From contig NZ_VOLC01000003.1 of assembly GCF_009797935.1 (NCBI RefSeq), forward strand, positions 186,001 to 250,000: 64,000 nucleotides of DNA, written 5' to 3'. Source of the DNA: Lunatibacter salilacus (lineage in GTDB: Bacteria; Bacteroidota; Bacteroidia; Cytophagales; Cyclobacteriaceae). Below the pieces are notes generated by a model. That model ran no database searches and was not told where the DNA came from. It saw only the letters and a program-made list of their open reading frames with translations. Shown one piece after another: positions 35,557-44,029 of the stretch (position 1 is the first letter of the stretch; every line of letters begins with the position of its first letter). Both the position numbers and the translations under genes were made by a program.

Positions 35557-36417
35557 TTATAGTATCATTTTTTCAATGGGGACCACCAAGATGCCTTCCG
35601 CACCGGCAGCGCGTAATTCCTCAATATTTTCCCAAAACTGGTCTTCGCTAAGGACAGAATGTACAGAGGACCATCCATTTTGCGCCAGAGGTAAAATTGT
35701 TGGACTGCGCATTCCGGGGATAAGGGAAACGATTTTTTCCAGCGAGTCATTTGGAGCATTGAGCAATACATATTTACTGCTTTTGCCCTTTTGGACAGCA
35801 TTCATACGGAAAAGCAGCTTATCAACAATGGCCTTTTTTGCCACACTCATGTTAGGATGGCTGATCAATGCCGCTTCCGAACGGAAAATTTCCTCTACTT
35901 CCTTCAGACCGTTCATCATCAGGGTTGATCCTGAACTAACGATATCACAGATGCCTTCTGCCAGGCCAATACTTGGGGCGATTTCTACAGATCCACTTAT
36001 TTCATGGATTTCCGCCTGAATTTTATTTGCTTTCAGGTAGTCTCCCAAAATTTTGGGGTACGAGGTAGCAATGTTTTTGCCTTCGAAATATTCCAAACCC
36101 GGATACTCCTCACCTTTGGGTATGGCAAGCGACAGCCTACATTTTGAGAAGCCCAATTTTTTCAAAACCAGAACCTCCTTATTTTTTTCAACTAGCTCAT
36201 TTTCTCCAACGATGCCCAAATCAGCAACGCCGTCAGCCACATACCCTGGTATGTCGTCATCTCTTAAAAACAGAAATTCTATAGGAAAGTTTGTGGATGT
36301 TGATTTGAGTTTGCCGGTGCCGTTATAAAATTTTATTCCACACTCTTTAATAAGACTAAGTGAGTCTTCACTTAACCTACCACTTTTCTGTACAGCAATA
36401 CGTATGATATTTTCCAT
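35557..36417 (-). CDS. hisG: ATP phosphoribosyltransferase, long form
   Basis: The 286-residue protein begins MENIIRIAVQKSGRLSEDSL and has the PRPP-binding segment IVSSGSTLMMNGLKEVEEIF. Its length includes the C-terminal ACT-like regulatory domain (about 210-286) of long-form HisG, which gives feedback inhibition by histidine. It catalyses the first committed step of histidine synthesis and is the first structural gene of the operon. Upstream lie a promoter (36614-36644) and a candidate His-rich leader peptide gene (36505-36603). Confidence 0.97.
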   Translation of the reverse strand: MENIIRIAVQKSGRLSEDSLSLIKECGIKFYNGTGKLKSTSTNFPIEFLFLRDDDIPGYVADGVADLGIVGENELVEKNKEVLVLKKLGFSKCRLSLAIPKGEEYPGLEYFEGKNIATSYPKILGDYLKANKIQAEIHEISGSVEIAPSIGLAEGICDIVSSGSTLMMNGLKEVEEIFRSEAALISHPNMSVAKKAIVDKLLFRMNAVQKGKSSKYVLLNAPNDSLEKIVSLIPGMRSPTILPLAQNGWSSVHSVLSEDQFWENIEELRAAGAEGILVVPIEKMIL

Positions 36418-36504
36418 GAAATAAGATTATACGGGTAAGGAACTGGGATTGAATGAACGAGATTGAAGCTTGGAACCGTAGGGTTCATAAGGAGCGGTAT
36501 ATAG

Positions 36505-36603
36505 TTATTCCCCGATATAGGAATGATGGTGCACAGCATAAAGATGTGCGTATACCCGAACAAAAAATGAATTGACTGCAATATGTTGCTTTACTTGCTT
36601 CAT
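36505..36603 (-). CDS. Candidate histidine-operon leader peptide
   Basis: A 32-codon ORF starts MKQVKQHIAVNSFF and ends AVHHHSYIGE before TAA. It has five histidines, three of them consecutive (codons CAC CAT CAT), seven codons before the stop. Its ATG lies about 10 bp after a good TTTG-N19-TAAATTTG promoter, and its stop is 87 bp before hisG, the layout of an attenuator leader. I do not see a classical terminator with a T-tract between the leader and hisG, only a short GAACC/GGTTC hairpin at about 36475-36488, so control could act on translation or by another structure. Confidence 0.6.
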   Translation of the reverse strand: MKQVKQHIAVNSFFVRVYAHLYAVHHHSYIGE

Positions 36604-36613
36604 AACTCAAACG

Positions 36614-36644
36614 CAAATTTAACGAGGTATTTCTAACATCCAAA
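36614..36644 (-). promoter_or_regulatory. Promoter of the his operon (Bacteroidota type)
   Basis: On the minus strand TTTG (complement at 36641-36644) is followed after 19 bp by TAAATTTG (complement at 36614-36621), matching the -33 and -7 consensus. The start point would fall near 36608, only a few bases before the leader-peptide ATG. Confidence 0.7.
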
Positions 36645-36684
36645 GAAACGTAATGATTTTAACTCCATAACTACTTTCAAACAA

Positions 36685-36715
36685 AAAAGACCCCCGGCGA
36701 GTCCGGGGGTCTTTT
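36685..36715 (-). terminator. Intrinsic terminator of the LruC lipoprotein gene
   Basis: AAAAGACCCCCGG (36685-36697) and CCGGGGGTCTTTT (36703-36715) form a perfect 13-bp stem with a 5-nt loop, followed by a T-run on the minus strand. It lies 43 bp after the stop at 36758 and just upstream of the his promoter. Confidence 0.93.
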
Positions 36716-36757
36716 AGGGGTAAAATATACTAGAAAGTAATTGCCAGTATTTTTATT

Positions 36758-38800
36758 TTATTTGATATAAAGCACTGATGAATTCCGATGGTCTTTGATA
36801 TCCAGATACCAGTCTACATATTCCCTGCCCCCTGACCTTGCCCAGTCCGCAAATCTGGTATAAGCTTTGGTGAAATCTATCCGCTCTTGTGTATGTGGGA
36901 TACTTACAGGGGTATGCAGAGCCCAGTTGAATCCCTTTTTACTGCTATAAAACCTTCTTTCTGTTGGATTTGAGTAATCGTCGTTTGCACCGAACAGGGA
37001 AACGTCGACAAGGTCGCTTGGTTGTCCATGTTTCAGGTGGACTTCTCTTCTCCGATCTTGATTGATGACAAGAAATGGGTTGTATGGTGCAGCACCCAAG
37101 TCAGCTTTTCGGATTGCATCCTTGAAGGTGATGGAAACGTGAAGGGTATCCTCCTGATTATGTGCGTTGTTCTTAGATACATTAGCCATGATTGGCAGCT
37201 TATAGTTTACATCATCTGTAATAATCACCGTAGTTAGCCGCTGGCCATCTTCAACTCCAGTTTCTTTCGTTTTTATGCTTCCGGTAGTAAGCCTGTTCCC
37301 TTTCACGCTCTCTACTAGTCCAGATGCCACCGGAAGTTGAATTCCAAATCCGTTTTTGAACCCGGCACCAGTAGCGCGAATCACTACGGTAAAGCTAACT
37401 TCTTTAATCCTGTTGTGGGCATCAGAAATTTCTTTTACTTGATAGTCCACCACAAGGTCATTCATATCATAGTCACCGAAGCTAGGCCACAAATCTTCAA
37501 ACATCAATGAACCAAATGCGTACTGCCCTGGAGAGTAATTGGTAAATGCTCTGTCTGAATCATCAGGATATTCATCAAGCTCATCAGCAACGCCGTCTCC
37601 GTCCCTGTCTTTTTGGTTGGTGTCGATCTTGGCATATTCGGATAGATCTACGCTTGTGATTGGGTTCCAACTTGCAAAGAAGACTGCGTCATTGAAATCA
37701 TGATCAGAGCCGCTTTCATCCCGTTTGATGTCTTCCCAGCCCATCAACAGAATCTTTTCGGTAGCATCGTACAAGAATACCATATGGTCACGAAGTTCTT
37801 GTCGCTTAATAAAGCTGTTTAACTTGCTGTCTGCATACAAGGTCCATTTTCCGCTAGTCAACGTTTTGCCCTTCCAACCGTCAGCTATTAAAAACCATCC
37901 AATGTAAGTGTTTTTTTCAAAAGCACCGTTTAGTGGTCCTTCAAGTTTTACTTTGTCACCAGAAGTCAAAACTCCGGCTTGGATGTTGGGGAAGATTATC
38001 GTTTTGTTCTTAATGTCAGCGGGTGTCAGTGGTTGCTCACCCTCTTTGTACCAATAGTATCCAATCGCATTTCTGTATCCGGCTCCAGTGTGTACATAGG
38101 TGATCCATACCTCCCCATCTTCGTTTAAAAAAAGTTCCCGGGCATATTTTTCGTTAAGAATATCAGGATTATGGGTTCTAATATCCGATCTTTCGGGCAA
38201 GCTTATATTGATGTTTTTTAGCAACTGGGCCGAGATGTTGTCAGGCTGTACAAGATAATTAGGCCTTCCTTGGCTATCCCAAGTACCGAGCTGAGCGATG
38301 TCAACACTTGAACCAGCCACCCGTGCATTTGGATCTGTTTCTTCAACTTTGAAATAACTTTCAGGCAAAATGCTCGGCTTGGAAGCATCGTATTTATAGG
38401 ATGCATAGGTCCCGGAAATGGGCAGCACAGCAACAGGCTCTACCCCAATGTAAGGCGACGTAACCCAAATCTCTGTCAGAAAACTTGGGATGTCCAAATT
38501 GGTATTTGCTGATCCAGACTCGTCAAGCCTAAGAGTTTGCATCAGTTGGCCTCCTTCAAGCGGGTTTTTGTCATAAATTCGGTATGTAACAAATGGGATC
38601 GGACTTTTATCCCGGCCAACCGCAGAAAGATTTAAAGTCACCTTTTTTGTAGTGGCGAAGTTAAATCCATTAGGTAGATTAATACCCAAATACCCTTCTT
38701 TCAATTCTCCGATGGGGGTTTCTTCAATGGAATCTCGGATATCACAGGAGGAGATCAGCAAGAGAATTCCAAGTACAAATAATAGGCTGTTATTTTTCAT
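36758..38800 (-). CDS. LruC-domain surface lipoprotein with DUF4114-like region
   Basis: The 680-residue protein has a lipobox LISSC (Cys19). The middle contains GWEDIKRDESGSDHDFNDAVFFA, a DUF4114-like calcium-site pattern, followed by a thrombospondin type 3-like calcium loop (DRDGDGVADELDEYPDDSD) and then DLWPSFGDYDMNDLVVDYQV, the core of the LruC domain. LruC proteins were first noted in Leptospira and are frequent in Bacteroidota; they are exported and of unknown role. Monocistronic, with its own terminator. Probably outer-membrane attached and Ca2+-stabilised. Confidence 0.9.
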   Translation of the reverse strand: MKNNSLLFVLGILLLISSCDIRDSIEETPIGELKEGYLGINLPNGFNFATTKKVTLNLSAVGRDKSPIPFVTYRIYDKNPLEGGQLMQTLRLDESGSANTNLDIPSFLTEIWVTSPYIGVEPVAVLPISGTYASYKYDASKPSILPESYFKVEETDPNARVAGSSVDIAQLGTWDSQGRPNYLVQPDNISAQLLKNINISLPERSDIRTHNPDILNEKYARELFLNEDGEVWITYVHTGAGYRNAIGYYWYKEGEQPLTPADIKNKTIIFPNIQAGVLTSGDKVKLEGPLNGAFEKNTYIGWFLIADGWKGKTLTSGKWTLYADSKLNSFIKRQELRDHMVFLYDATEKILLMGWEDIKRDESGSDHDFNDAVFFASWNPITSVDLSEYAKIDTNQKDRDGDGVADELDEYPDDSDRAFTNYSPGQYAFGSLMFEDLWPSFGDYDMNDLVVDYQVKEISDAHNRIKEVSFTVVIRATGAGFKNGFGIQLPVASGLVESVKGNRLTTGSIKTKETGVEDGQRLTTVIITDDVNYKLPIMANVSKNNAHNQEDTLHVSITFKDAIRKADLGAAPYNPFLVINQDRRREVHLKHGQPSDLVDVSLFGANDDYSNPTERRFYSSKKGFNWALHTPVSIPHTQERIDFTKAYTRFADWARSGGREYVDWYLDIKDHRNSSVLYIK

Positions 38801-38988
38801 GTTTTTTTGATCTAAAAATTTATTTTCCCGATTATGGAAGTAAAAGTAGTGGCAATATTTTTCTCTAAAATAATTAGTCGTTAGACCGTGCCAAAAACAG
38901 GTTAAAATGGGCGATTTGATCGGTGAGTAAATTTTGAAAAATGACTCTGAGAAATGTAATGTAAAAAGTGAAATGGGGGCAGGTTGCC

Positions 38989-39345
38989 CTAGCCCCCTAT
39001 TTTTTTAGCTTTATACCCGGCATGGACCAGGTATTCCAGTATTTTCGTTCTAAAATCACCCTGAATCAAAATCTCCCCCTCTTTACTGTTTCCGCCCACA
39101 CCACATTTGATCTTAAGTGTTTTGCCCAACTCCTTCAAATCCTCGTCTTTACCAACGAAGCCAGTAATCAAAGTTACCTGTTTCCCTCCGCGGGATTTTT
39201 TATCCAACTGAACCCGTAGATTTTGCTGGGAGGCAGGCAAAGTCTCTCCCTCCGTGTTTTTATCAGTATCAAAATTAAAATCGTCGGATGTTGAATAAAC
39301 TAAACCGTTTCTTTTTTTCCAGTCGTTGTCTTTATTTCGCGCCAT
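38989..39345 (-). CDS. SUI1/eIF1-like translation factor (YciH family)
   Basis: The 118-residue protein has an acidic, Asn/Asp-rich N-terminus and a C-terminal SUI1 domain: VQLDKKSRGGKQVTLITGF, LKELGKTLKIKCGVGGNSKE, EILIQGDFRTKILEYLVHAG. Bacterial YciH homologues resemble archaeal/eukaryotic eIF1 and may influence start-codon choice; their role is not fully settled. It sits 9 bp after the universal stress protein gene on the same strand, which suggests cotranscription. Confidence 0.93.
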   Translation of the reverse strand: MARNKDNDWKKRNGLVYSTSDDFNFDTDKNTEGETLPASQQNLRVQLDKKSRGGKQVTLITGFVGKDEDLKELGKTLKIKCGVGGNSKEGEILIQGDFRTKILEYLVHAGYKAKKIGG

Positions 39346-39354
39346 TGAATCAAT

Positions 39355-40203
39355 TTAAGCTATTTTCATGGTCCAAACGGGCCTTTCCGCAGAATTAACC
39401 ACGTCTTCCGCAATACTGCCGCTGAGCAAGTGCAAGAATCCAGTACGGCCATGGGTAGCCATGGCAATCATATCAGCATTGAACTCATTGGCATATTCGA
39501 TGATTCCCTCTTCCTCTGAGCTACTGTTAAAAATATCAATCTTTATGTTTTCCAATTCATTTGCGGAAATGAAATCATTAATTTTTTTATTCGTTACCAA
39601 GGTGTTCTCAAACGAATTCGGTGTGTTTATCTTTACCAGACTAATCTTGGCATGTAATAAAGCCTGGAGGTCCTTCAGTTTGGAGATGATTTTCTTACTG
39701 TTTTCACTGAAATCACTGGCGAAAACAATATTTTTTATGCTATCGGCTGAAGTAGGCCTCTTGATGGTCAGGACCGGTGCTTTGGAGTGGCGTACTACTT
39801 TTTCAGTGTTTGATCCGATTAGCAGTTCTTCGAGTCCACTGGATCCTTTGGAGCCCATTACCACCAAGTCTGCTTTTATTTCTGTGATTTCGCTGGAAAT
39901 CCCAGCATAAGGGTTTCCAAAAGAGATTTTGCTGCTAAATCTGTATGGCTTCACGGAATGGGCTTCCTCAAGCTCTGCCATCTGTTTTTTTCGCTTTTCA
40001 ACCATATCCACGACGAATATTTTATCGATGTAGTTGTCGTTCATATTTATTTCACCCATCGTATTAAAATGTTGGGTGGTCGGAATTTCTACAACGTGGA
40101 CAAGCTTGAGCTTGCAGGCAGCCTTGGATGCGAGTTCTTGGGCAAATTTGAAGGCGTATTCAGCTTCTTCGGAAAAATCGTAGGGGACGAGTATGCTTTT
40201 CAT
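39355..40203 (-). CDS. Universal stress protein, two UspA domains
   Basis: About 282 residues starting at ATG 40201-40203 (MKSILVPYDFSEEAEYAFKF); the upstream ATG at 40218 adds five residues. Two tandem Usp domains are visible. Each begins with a strand and Asp-rich loop (ILVPYDFSE; IVFASDFSENS) and ends with the ATP-binding-type motif (VMGSKGSSGLEELLIGSNTEKV; AMATHGRTGFLHLLSGSIAEDV). Tandem-Usp proteins are common in Bacteroidota and respond to energy or oxidative stress. It lies 9 bp before the SUI1-like gene. Confidence 0.93.
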   Translation of the reverse strand: MKSILVPYDFSEEAEYAFKFAQELASKAACKLKLVHVVEIPTTQHFNTMGEINMNDNYIDKIFVVDMVEKRKKQMAELEEAHSVKPYRFSSKISFGNPYAGISSEITEIKADLVVMGSKGSSGLEELLIGSNTEKVVRHSKAPVLTIKRPTSADSIKNIVFASDFSENSKKIISKLKDLQALLHAKISLVKINTPNSFENTLVTNKKINDFISANELENIKIDIFNSSSEEEGIIEYANEFNADMIAMATHGRTGFLHLLSGSIAEDVVNSAERPVWTMKIA

Positions 40204-40282
40204 AAGTTTGGATATCAATTTTTTTTGCGCAGTTAAGCTACAAAAAACCTTCCAAAATCTATAATGATTGGAGGTATATTGT

Positions 40283-41200
40283 TTACAAAATTATGATACC
40301 TAACCCAAAGGCAAGTACCCAAAGTAAGGTTGCGATGGCCATTTTTTTCAGAAAAGGGTCAATTTGGGAAGGGGAAGCCTCCTGATTTATTCCCACACCA
40401 ATATGAACCATTAATGGGACTGTAACCAAAAACAAAAAGCCTCCATAAGCTTCAGTGATTAGGCAAAAAATTGCCATGGATACGTTTCCCGCAAGAATTA
40501 GGGTCGAGTTGTAATTAATAGCTGCGCGAATTCCAATCCGCACCGGAATAGATTTTTTACCAGCCATTTTATCCGACTCAATATCCCTAATATTATTGAT
40601 GTTTAATACGCAGGTGCTAAACAATCCAAGAGAAGTAGCTGGAAGCAGAATGAGCGGATCAAAGGTAAGACTATGTAGAAAATAGGTGCCCACCACCCCC
40701 GTTAAGCCAAAAAAAATGAATACGGAAAGATCCCCTAAACCAATGTATCCATAGGGGTTTTTCCCTGAGGTATAGGTAACTGCCGCTCCAATCGCAATTA
40801 GACCTATGACAAGGAATACAGAAAAAAGTACGAAATCGCTCAATGCAACATATAATAGTAACAGACCACTAACTAACGCCAGTATGCTAAATATTACAAT
40901 AGCCCGCTTCATTTCCCCGGTAGAAATCACGCCAGATTGGACCGCACGTATAGGCCCCTTTCTTTCCGAACTGTCTGCACCGTGAATACTGTCTCCGTAA
41001 TCATTAGCCAAGTTGGAGAGGACCTGAAGTAGGATAGTTGTAACAGAGGCCAAAATGAGTACTTCCCAACGGAAGTTTCCTGAACTAGCCGCTAGAAAGC
41101 TGGCCAAAAAAATACTGGAAAGAGCAAGGGGTAGCGTACGAAGCCGAAAAGCGTAGAACCAAGCCTGTCTTTTATCTTTAAGAGTGATTTCCAAAGTCAT
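40283..41200 (-). CDS. menA: 1,4-Dihydroxy-2-naphthoate polyprenyltransferase
   Basis: About 305 residues with eight or nine hydrophobic segments and the UbiA-type prenyl-diphosphate motifs NLANDYGDSIHGAD and, later, NNIRDIESDKMAGKKS. MenA attaches the polyprenyl chain to DHNA in the inner membrane. I choose ATG 41198-41200 (MTLEITLKDKRQAWF): the upstream ATG at 41227 lies inside the terminator hairpin of the preceding gene. It is separate from menI-menF-menD at 15118-18445. Confidence 0.95.
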   Translation of the reverse strand: MTLEITLKDKRQAWFYAFRLRTLPLALSSIFLASFLAASSGNFRWEVLILASVTTILLQVLSNLANDYGDSIHGADSSERKGPIRAVQSGVISTGEMKRAIVIFSILALVSGLLLLYVALSDFVLFSVFLVIGLIAIGAAVTYTSGKNPYGYIGLGDLSVFIFFGLTGVVGTYFLHSLTFDPLILLPATSLGLFSTCVLNINNIRDIESDKMAGKKSIPVRIGIRAAINYNSTLILAGNVSMAIFCLITEAYGGFLFLVTVPLMVHIGVGINQEASPSQIDPFLKKMAIATLLWVLAFGLGIIIL

Positions 41201-41224
41201 AGTTAATAATATGTTCCTAACACA

Positions 41225-41265
41225 CAAACTCCCACGATGTCTGTATTAGGCATCGTGGGAGTTTG
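41225..41265 (-). terminator. Intrinsic terminator of the glutathione peroxidase gene
   Basis: A perfect 15-bp stem (41225-41239 / 41251-41265, core ACTCCCACGATG) with an 11-nt loop. On the minus strand it is followed by a short T-containing tail. It separates the peroxidase gene from menA. Confidence 0.85.
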
Positions 41266-41300
41266 TATCTGTACTATATTTTATAAGTTGTTAAAATGTA

Positions 41301-41903
41301 TCAGGCGTTAATGAGAGAAACAAGTTCATTATCCAAGGGCTTTACAGAAGAAGGGAAAAATTTCACCAATTCGCCTTCTTCATTAATTAGGTATTTGCAG
41401 AAGTTCCAAGAGGGCTCCGCATCATTCCATCCGTTCAGATCCTTGTCAGATAGCCATCTGTATAAAGGATGCTTGTCCACCCCCTTTACGGAAATTTTCT
41501 CAAACAACTGGAAGGTTACGCCATAATTGGCGGTGCAAAATTCTTTGATGTCCTCACTCGTTCCAGGCTCCTGTCCACCAAAATTGTTTGCCGGAAAAGC
41601 AAGAATGGTGAGTTTGTCCCCATATTTTTCGTTCAGTTCCTGAAGGTCGGCATATTGGGGCGTGTAGCCGCATTTGGAAGCTACATTTACCAGCAAGAGT
41701 TTTTTGCCTTTGTAGGTTGAGAAATCGACATCTTTGCCGTCGATATCTTTCATTTTGAATTCGTAAATTGATTTTTCCATGTAAGTTGATTCAGTAGCGT
41801 CAAAAGCGACAAGATTGCTTTCTTGAATAGAATAGTCACTTGATTCCGCAGGTTTTCCGCAGGCAACTGCGAAGGCGATTAGGAGAATTAATAATGTTTT
41901 CAT
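41301..41903 (-). CDS. Glutathione peroxidase-family lipoprotein
   Basis: The 200-residue protein has a lipobox AVAC (Cys15) and a GPx thioredoxin fold. The peroxidatic cysteine is Cys78 in NVASKCGYTPQY, with FPANNFGGQEPG and the Trp-Asn pair in PSWNFCKYLI. It reduces peroxides and, as a lipoprotein, would act in the periplasm. Bacterial cysteine GPx enzymes usually take electrons from thioredoxin rather than glutathione. Monocistronic, with its own terminator. Confidence 0.93.
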   Translation of the reverse strand: MKTLLILLIAFAVACGKPAESSDYSIQESNLVAFDATESTYMEKSIYEFKMKDIDGKDVDFSTYKGKKLLLVNVASKCGYTPQYADLQELNEKYGDKLTILAFPANNFGGQEPGTSEDIKEFCTANYGVTFQLFEKISVKGVDKHPLYRWLSDKDLNGWNDAEPSWNFCKYLINEEGELVKFFPSSVKPLDNELVSLINA

Positions 41904-41930
41904 CTGTTTATAATTTGATTTTTAACGGTC

Positions 41931-42105
41931 AGGTGGAATCTCGCAACGATAATCATCCCACTGTGTGACGTTTTCGTCATGCTCGATTTCATGTGTTTTA
42001 TTATTTGTTTTTCAGGTGGCACATAGCCTGTCCCGACTTTCGGGAGAATCTCGCATGGCTTATATTCATCCTAGTGTATGACGTTATCGTCATGCTCGAT
42101 TTCAT
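41931..42105. repeat. Intergenic element with two inverted-repeat copies
   Basis: A 27-bp unit, TGACGTT(T/A)TCGTCATGCTCG followed by ATTTCAT, occurs at 41966-41992 and 42079-42105 with one mismatch. Each contains the palindrome TGACG-N4-CGTCA. Each copy is preceded by AGGTGG, ATCTCGCA and a CATCC string in similar order. The second, longer copy also holds CCCGACTTTCGGG. The element ends 2 bp before the argS stop codon, so it forms the 3' end of that transcript. It looks like a mobile or REP-like extragenic element. Confidence 0.75.
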
Positions 42106-42107
42106 AG

Positions 42108-43898
42108 TTACATTTTTTCGGGTACATGTATGCCTAATAACTTCATTCCGATCCTGATTGTTTTGGCTACTTGCTTGGACAACGCCACGCGGAAGGACTG
42201 AAGCTGACCTTTTGTTTCACTAAAAATAGGAAGTTCTGCGTAAAAACGGTTATACTCTTTGGATAAATCAAATAAATACTGCGCAATTACCGAAGGAGCG
42301 TATTCCTGAGCTGCTGTTGTCAGCTTTTTTTCGTAATCATGGAGAAGAATAATCAAATTTTTCTCTGTTTCTCCAATATACTCCAACCCCTCTAGGCTGT
42401 CAACCGTATAGTCCAAACCAATTTGATCAGCTTTACGCAAGATCGCAGAAATCCGGGCGTGAGTATATTGGATAAATGGGCCTGTATTTCCTTGAAATTC
42501 AATAGATTCCTCGGGATTAAACAGCATACGCTTTTTTGGGTCTACCTTTAACAAGAAATATTTTAAAGCGCCTAATCCCAAATCCTCATAAAGTGCCTCG
42601 GCCTCCTCTTGACTAAATCCGTCAATTTTCCCCAATTCCTGCGTATGTAAACGAGCGGTATCCACCATTTCCTGCATCAGGTCATCGGCGTCAACTACGG
42701 TGCCTTCACGGGACTTCATCCTGCCGGATGGTAGGTCTACCATGCCATAGGAAAGGTGATACAAACCGGCTCCATAAGGTCGACCCAGCTTGCGCATGAT
42801 GTTGAACAAAACATCAAAGTGGTAATCCTGTTCGTTGCCTACAACATATACCGAGCGGGAGATCTGATAATCTCTGTATTTAAGGTCTGCTGTTCCCATA
42901 TCTTGGGTGATATAGACGGAGGTTCCGTCGCCTCGTAGTACAAGTTTTTCATCCTGTCCCTCCTCACTGAGATCCACCCATACCGAGCCGTTCTCCTTTT
43001 TGAAAAACACTCCTTTTTCCAACCCTTCGGCCACAATGTCTTTTCCCAGCAAATAGGTGTCGGATTCATAATACATCTTGTCAAAATCCACGCCCATCTT
43101 GCGATAGGTTTGTTCGAAGCCTGCATACACCCAAGAATTCATGGTTTTCCAAAGTGATACGACTTCTGGATCTCCTTTTTCCCATAAGATCAGCATCTTC
43201 TGGGCTTCCAACATCCATGGTGCATTTTTCTTGGCTTCCTCATTGTCCATTCCAGCCAAAACCAATTCCTCCTGTTGCCTCTTGTATTCCCTGTCAAACA
43301 AGACGTAGTACTTTCCTGCTAGGTGATCTCCTTTTAATCCGGAACTTTCTGGAGTCTCCCCGTTAGCGAGATGTTGGTATGCTACCATGGACTTACAAAT
43401 ATGTATGCCTCGGTCATTGACCAGGTTTGCCTTTATCACATCATAGCCGTTTGCTTTTAAGATTTCCGACACGGCATATCCTAGGAAGTTATTTCTTAAA
43501 TGTCCCAGATGCAGGGGCTTGTTGGTGTTTGGAGAGCTATACTCTACCATTACCTTTTCTCCATTGGCTGGCAGGCGGCCAAAATCCTGCTGACGAAGTA
43601 TATCGTTGAAAACCTGTATCCAATGGGATTCGGAGAGGGAAATATTCAGAAAACCTTTGATCACATTGAAGCCTGAAACAAAGGGTAACTCTTGTTGTAA
43701 AAAGGCGCCTAACTTTTTTCCGCTTTCCTCTGGGGATAGCCGGGTTACCTTAAGATATGGAAAAAGCACAAACGTGTAGTTCCCTTCAAATTCTTTTCGG
43801 GTAGGCTGAAGAGCCAGGTCATCAGGGCTTACTTCGTGGTTGAAAAGGGATTTGAATGCGTAAGAAATATGCTGAATTAATTCGTTTTCTATGTCCAT
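42108..43898 (-). CDS. argS: Arginyl-tRNA synthetase
   Basis: The 596-residue class I aminoacyl-tRNA synthetase has the HIGH-type motif in SSPNTNKPLHLGHLRNN and a KMSKS-like GRMKSREGTVV. The N-terminal Arg-S additional domain (about 1-100) and the C-terminal DALR anticodon-binding domain with QYTHARISAIL are present. Essential for translation. A -7-like element TATATTTG (complement at 43958-43965) lies 60 bp upstream. The gene's 3' end adjoins a palindromic repeat element. Confidence 0.97.
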   Translation of the reverse strand: MDIENELIQHISYAFKSLFNHEVSPDDLALQPTRKEFEGNYTFVLFPYLKVTRLSPEESGKKLGAFLQQELPFVSGFNVIKGFLNISLSESHWIQVFNDILRQQDFGRLPANGEKVMVEYSSPNTNKPLHLGHLRNNFLGYAVSEILKANGYDVIKANLVNDRGIHICKSMVAYQHLANGETPESSGLKGDHLAGKYYVLFDREYKRQQEELVLAGMDNEEAKKNAPWMLEAQKMLILWEKGDPEVVSLWKTMNSWVYAGFEQTYRKMGVDFDKMYYESDTYLLGKDIVAEGLEKGVFFKKENGSVWVDLSEEGQDEKLVLRGDGTSVYITQDMGTADLKYRDYQISRSVYVVGNEQDYHFDVLFNIMRKLGRPYGAGLYHLSYGMVDLPSGRMKSREGTVVDADDLMQEMVDTARLHTQELGKIDGFSQEEAEALYEDLGLGALKYFLLKVDPKKRMLFNPEESIEFQGNTGPFIQYTHARISAILRKADQIGLDYTVDSLEGLEYIGETEKNLIILLHDYEKKLTTAAQEYAPSVIAQYLFDLSKEYNRFYAELPIFSETKGQLQSFRVALSKQVAKTIRIGMKLLGIHVPEKM

Positions 43899-43957
43899 CA
43901 GGTAAACTTCGGTAAGGTATCGCAGGCAGATAGCTGCTTACTATGTCAATTGAACTG

Positions 43958-43965
43958 CAAATATA
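43958..43965 (-). promoter_or_regulatory. Possible -7 element for argS
   Basis: The complement reads TATATTTG, fitting TAnnTTTG, 60 bp before the argS ATG. No matching TTTG is seen 19-20 bp upstream. Confidence 0.35.
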
Positions 43966-44029
43966 CGGGTTTCCTTGAATTTGTGGGGTTTAGCTTTTAA
44001 TACATTGGAGTAGCGTACATAAGGGGTTT

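Noticed and set aside
36372-36581. Minus-strand ORF of 69 residues before hisG
   Set aside because: It overlaps the start of hisG in another frame and lacks His runs; the 36505-36603 frame fits a leader peptide much better.
39368-39910. Plus-strand ORF of 180 residues
   Set aside because: Antisense to the tandem-Usp gene, whose motifs are clear.
41201-41227. Upstream ATG for menA at 41227
   Set aside because: It lies inside the peroxidase terminator stem, so ATG 41198-41200 is preferred.
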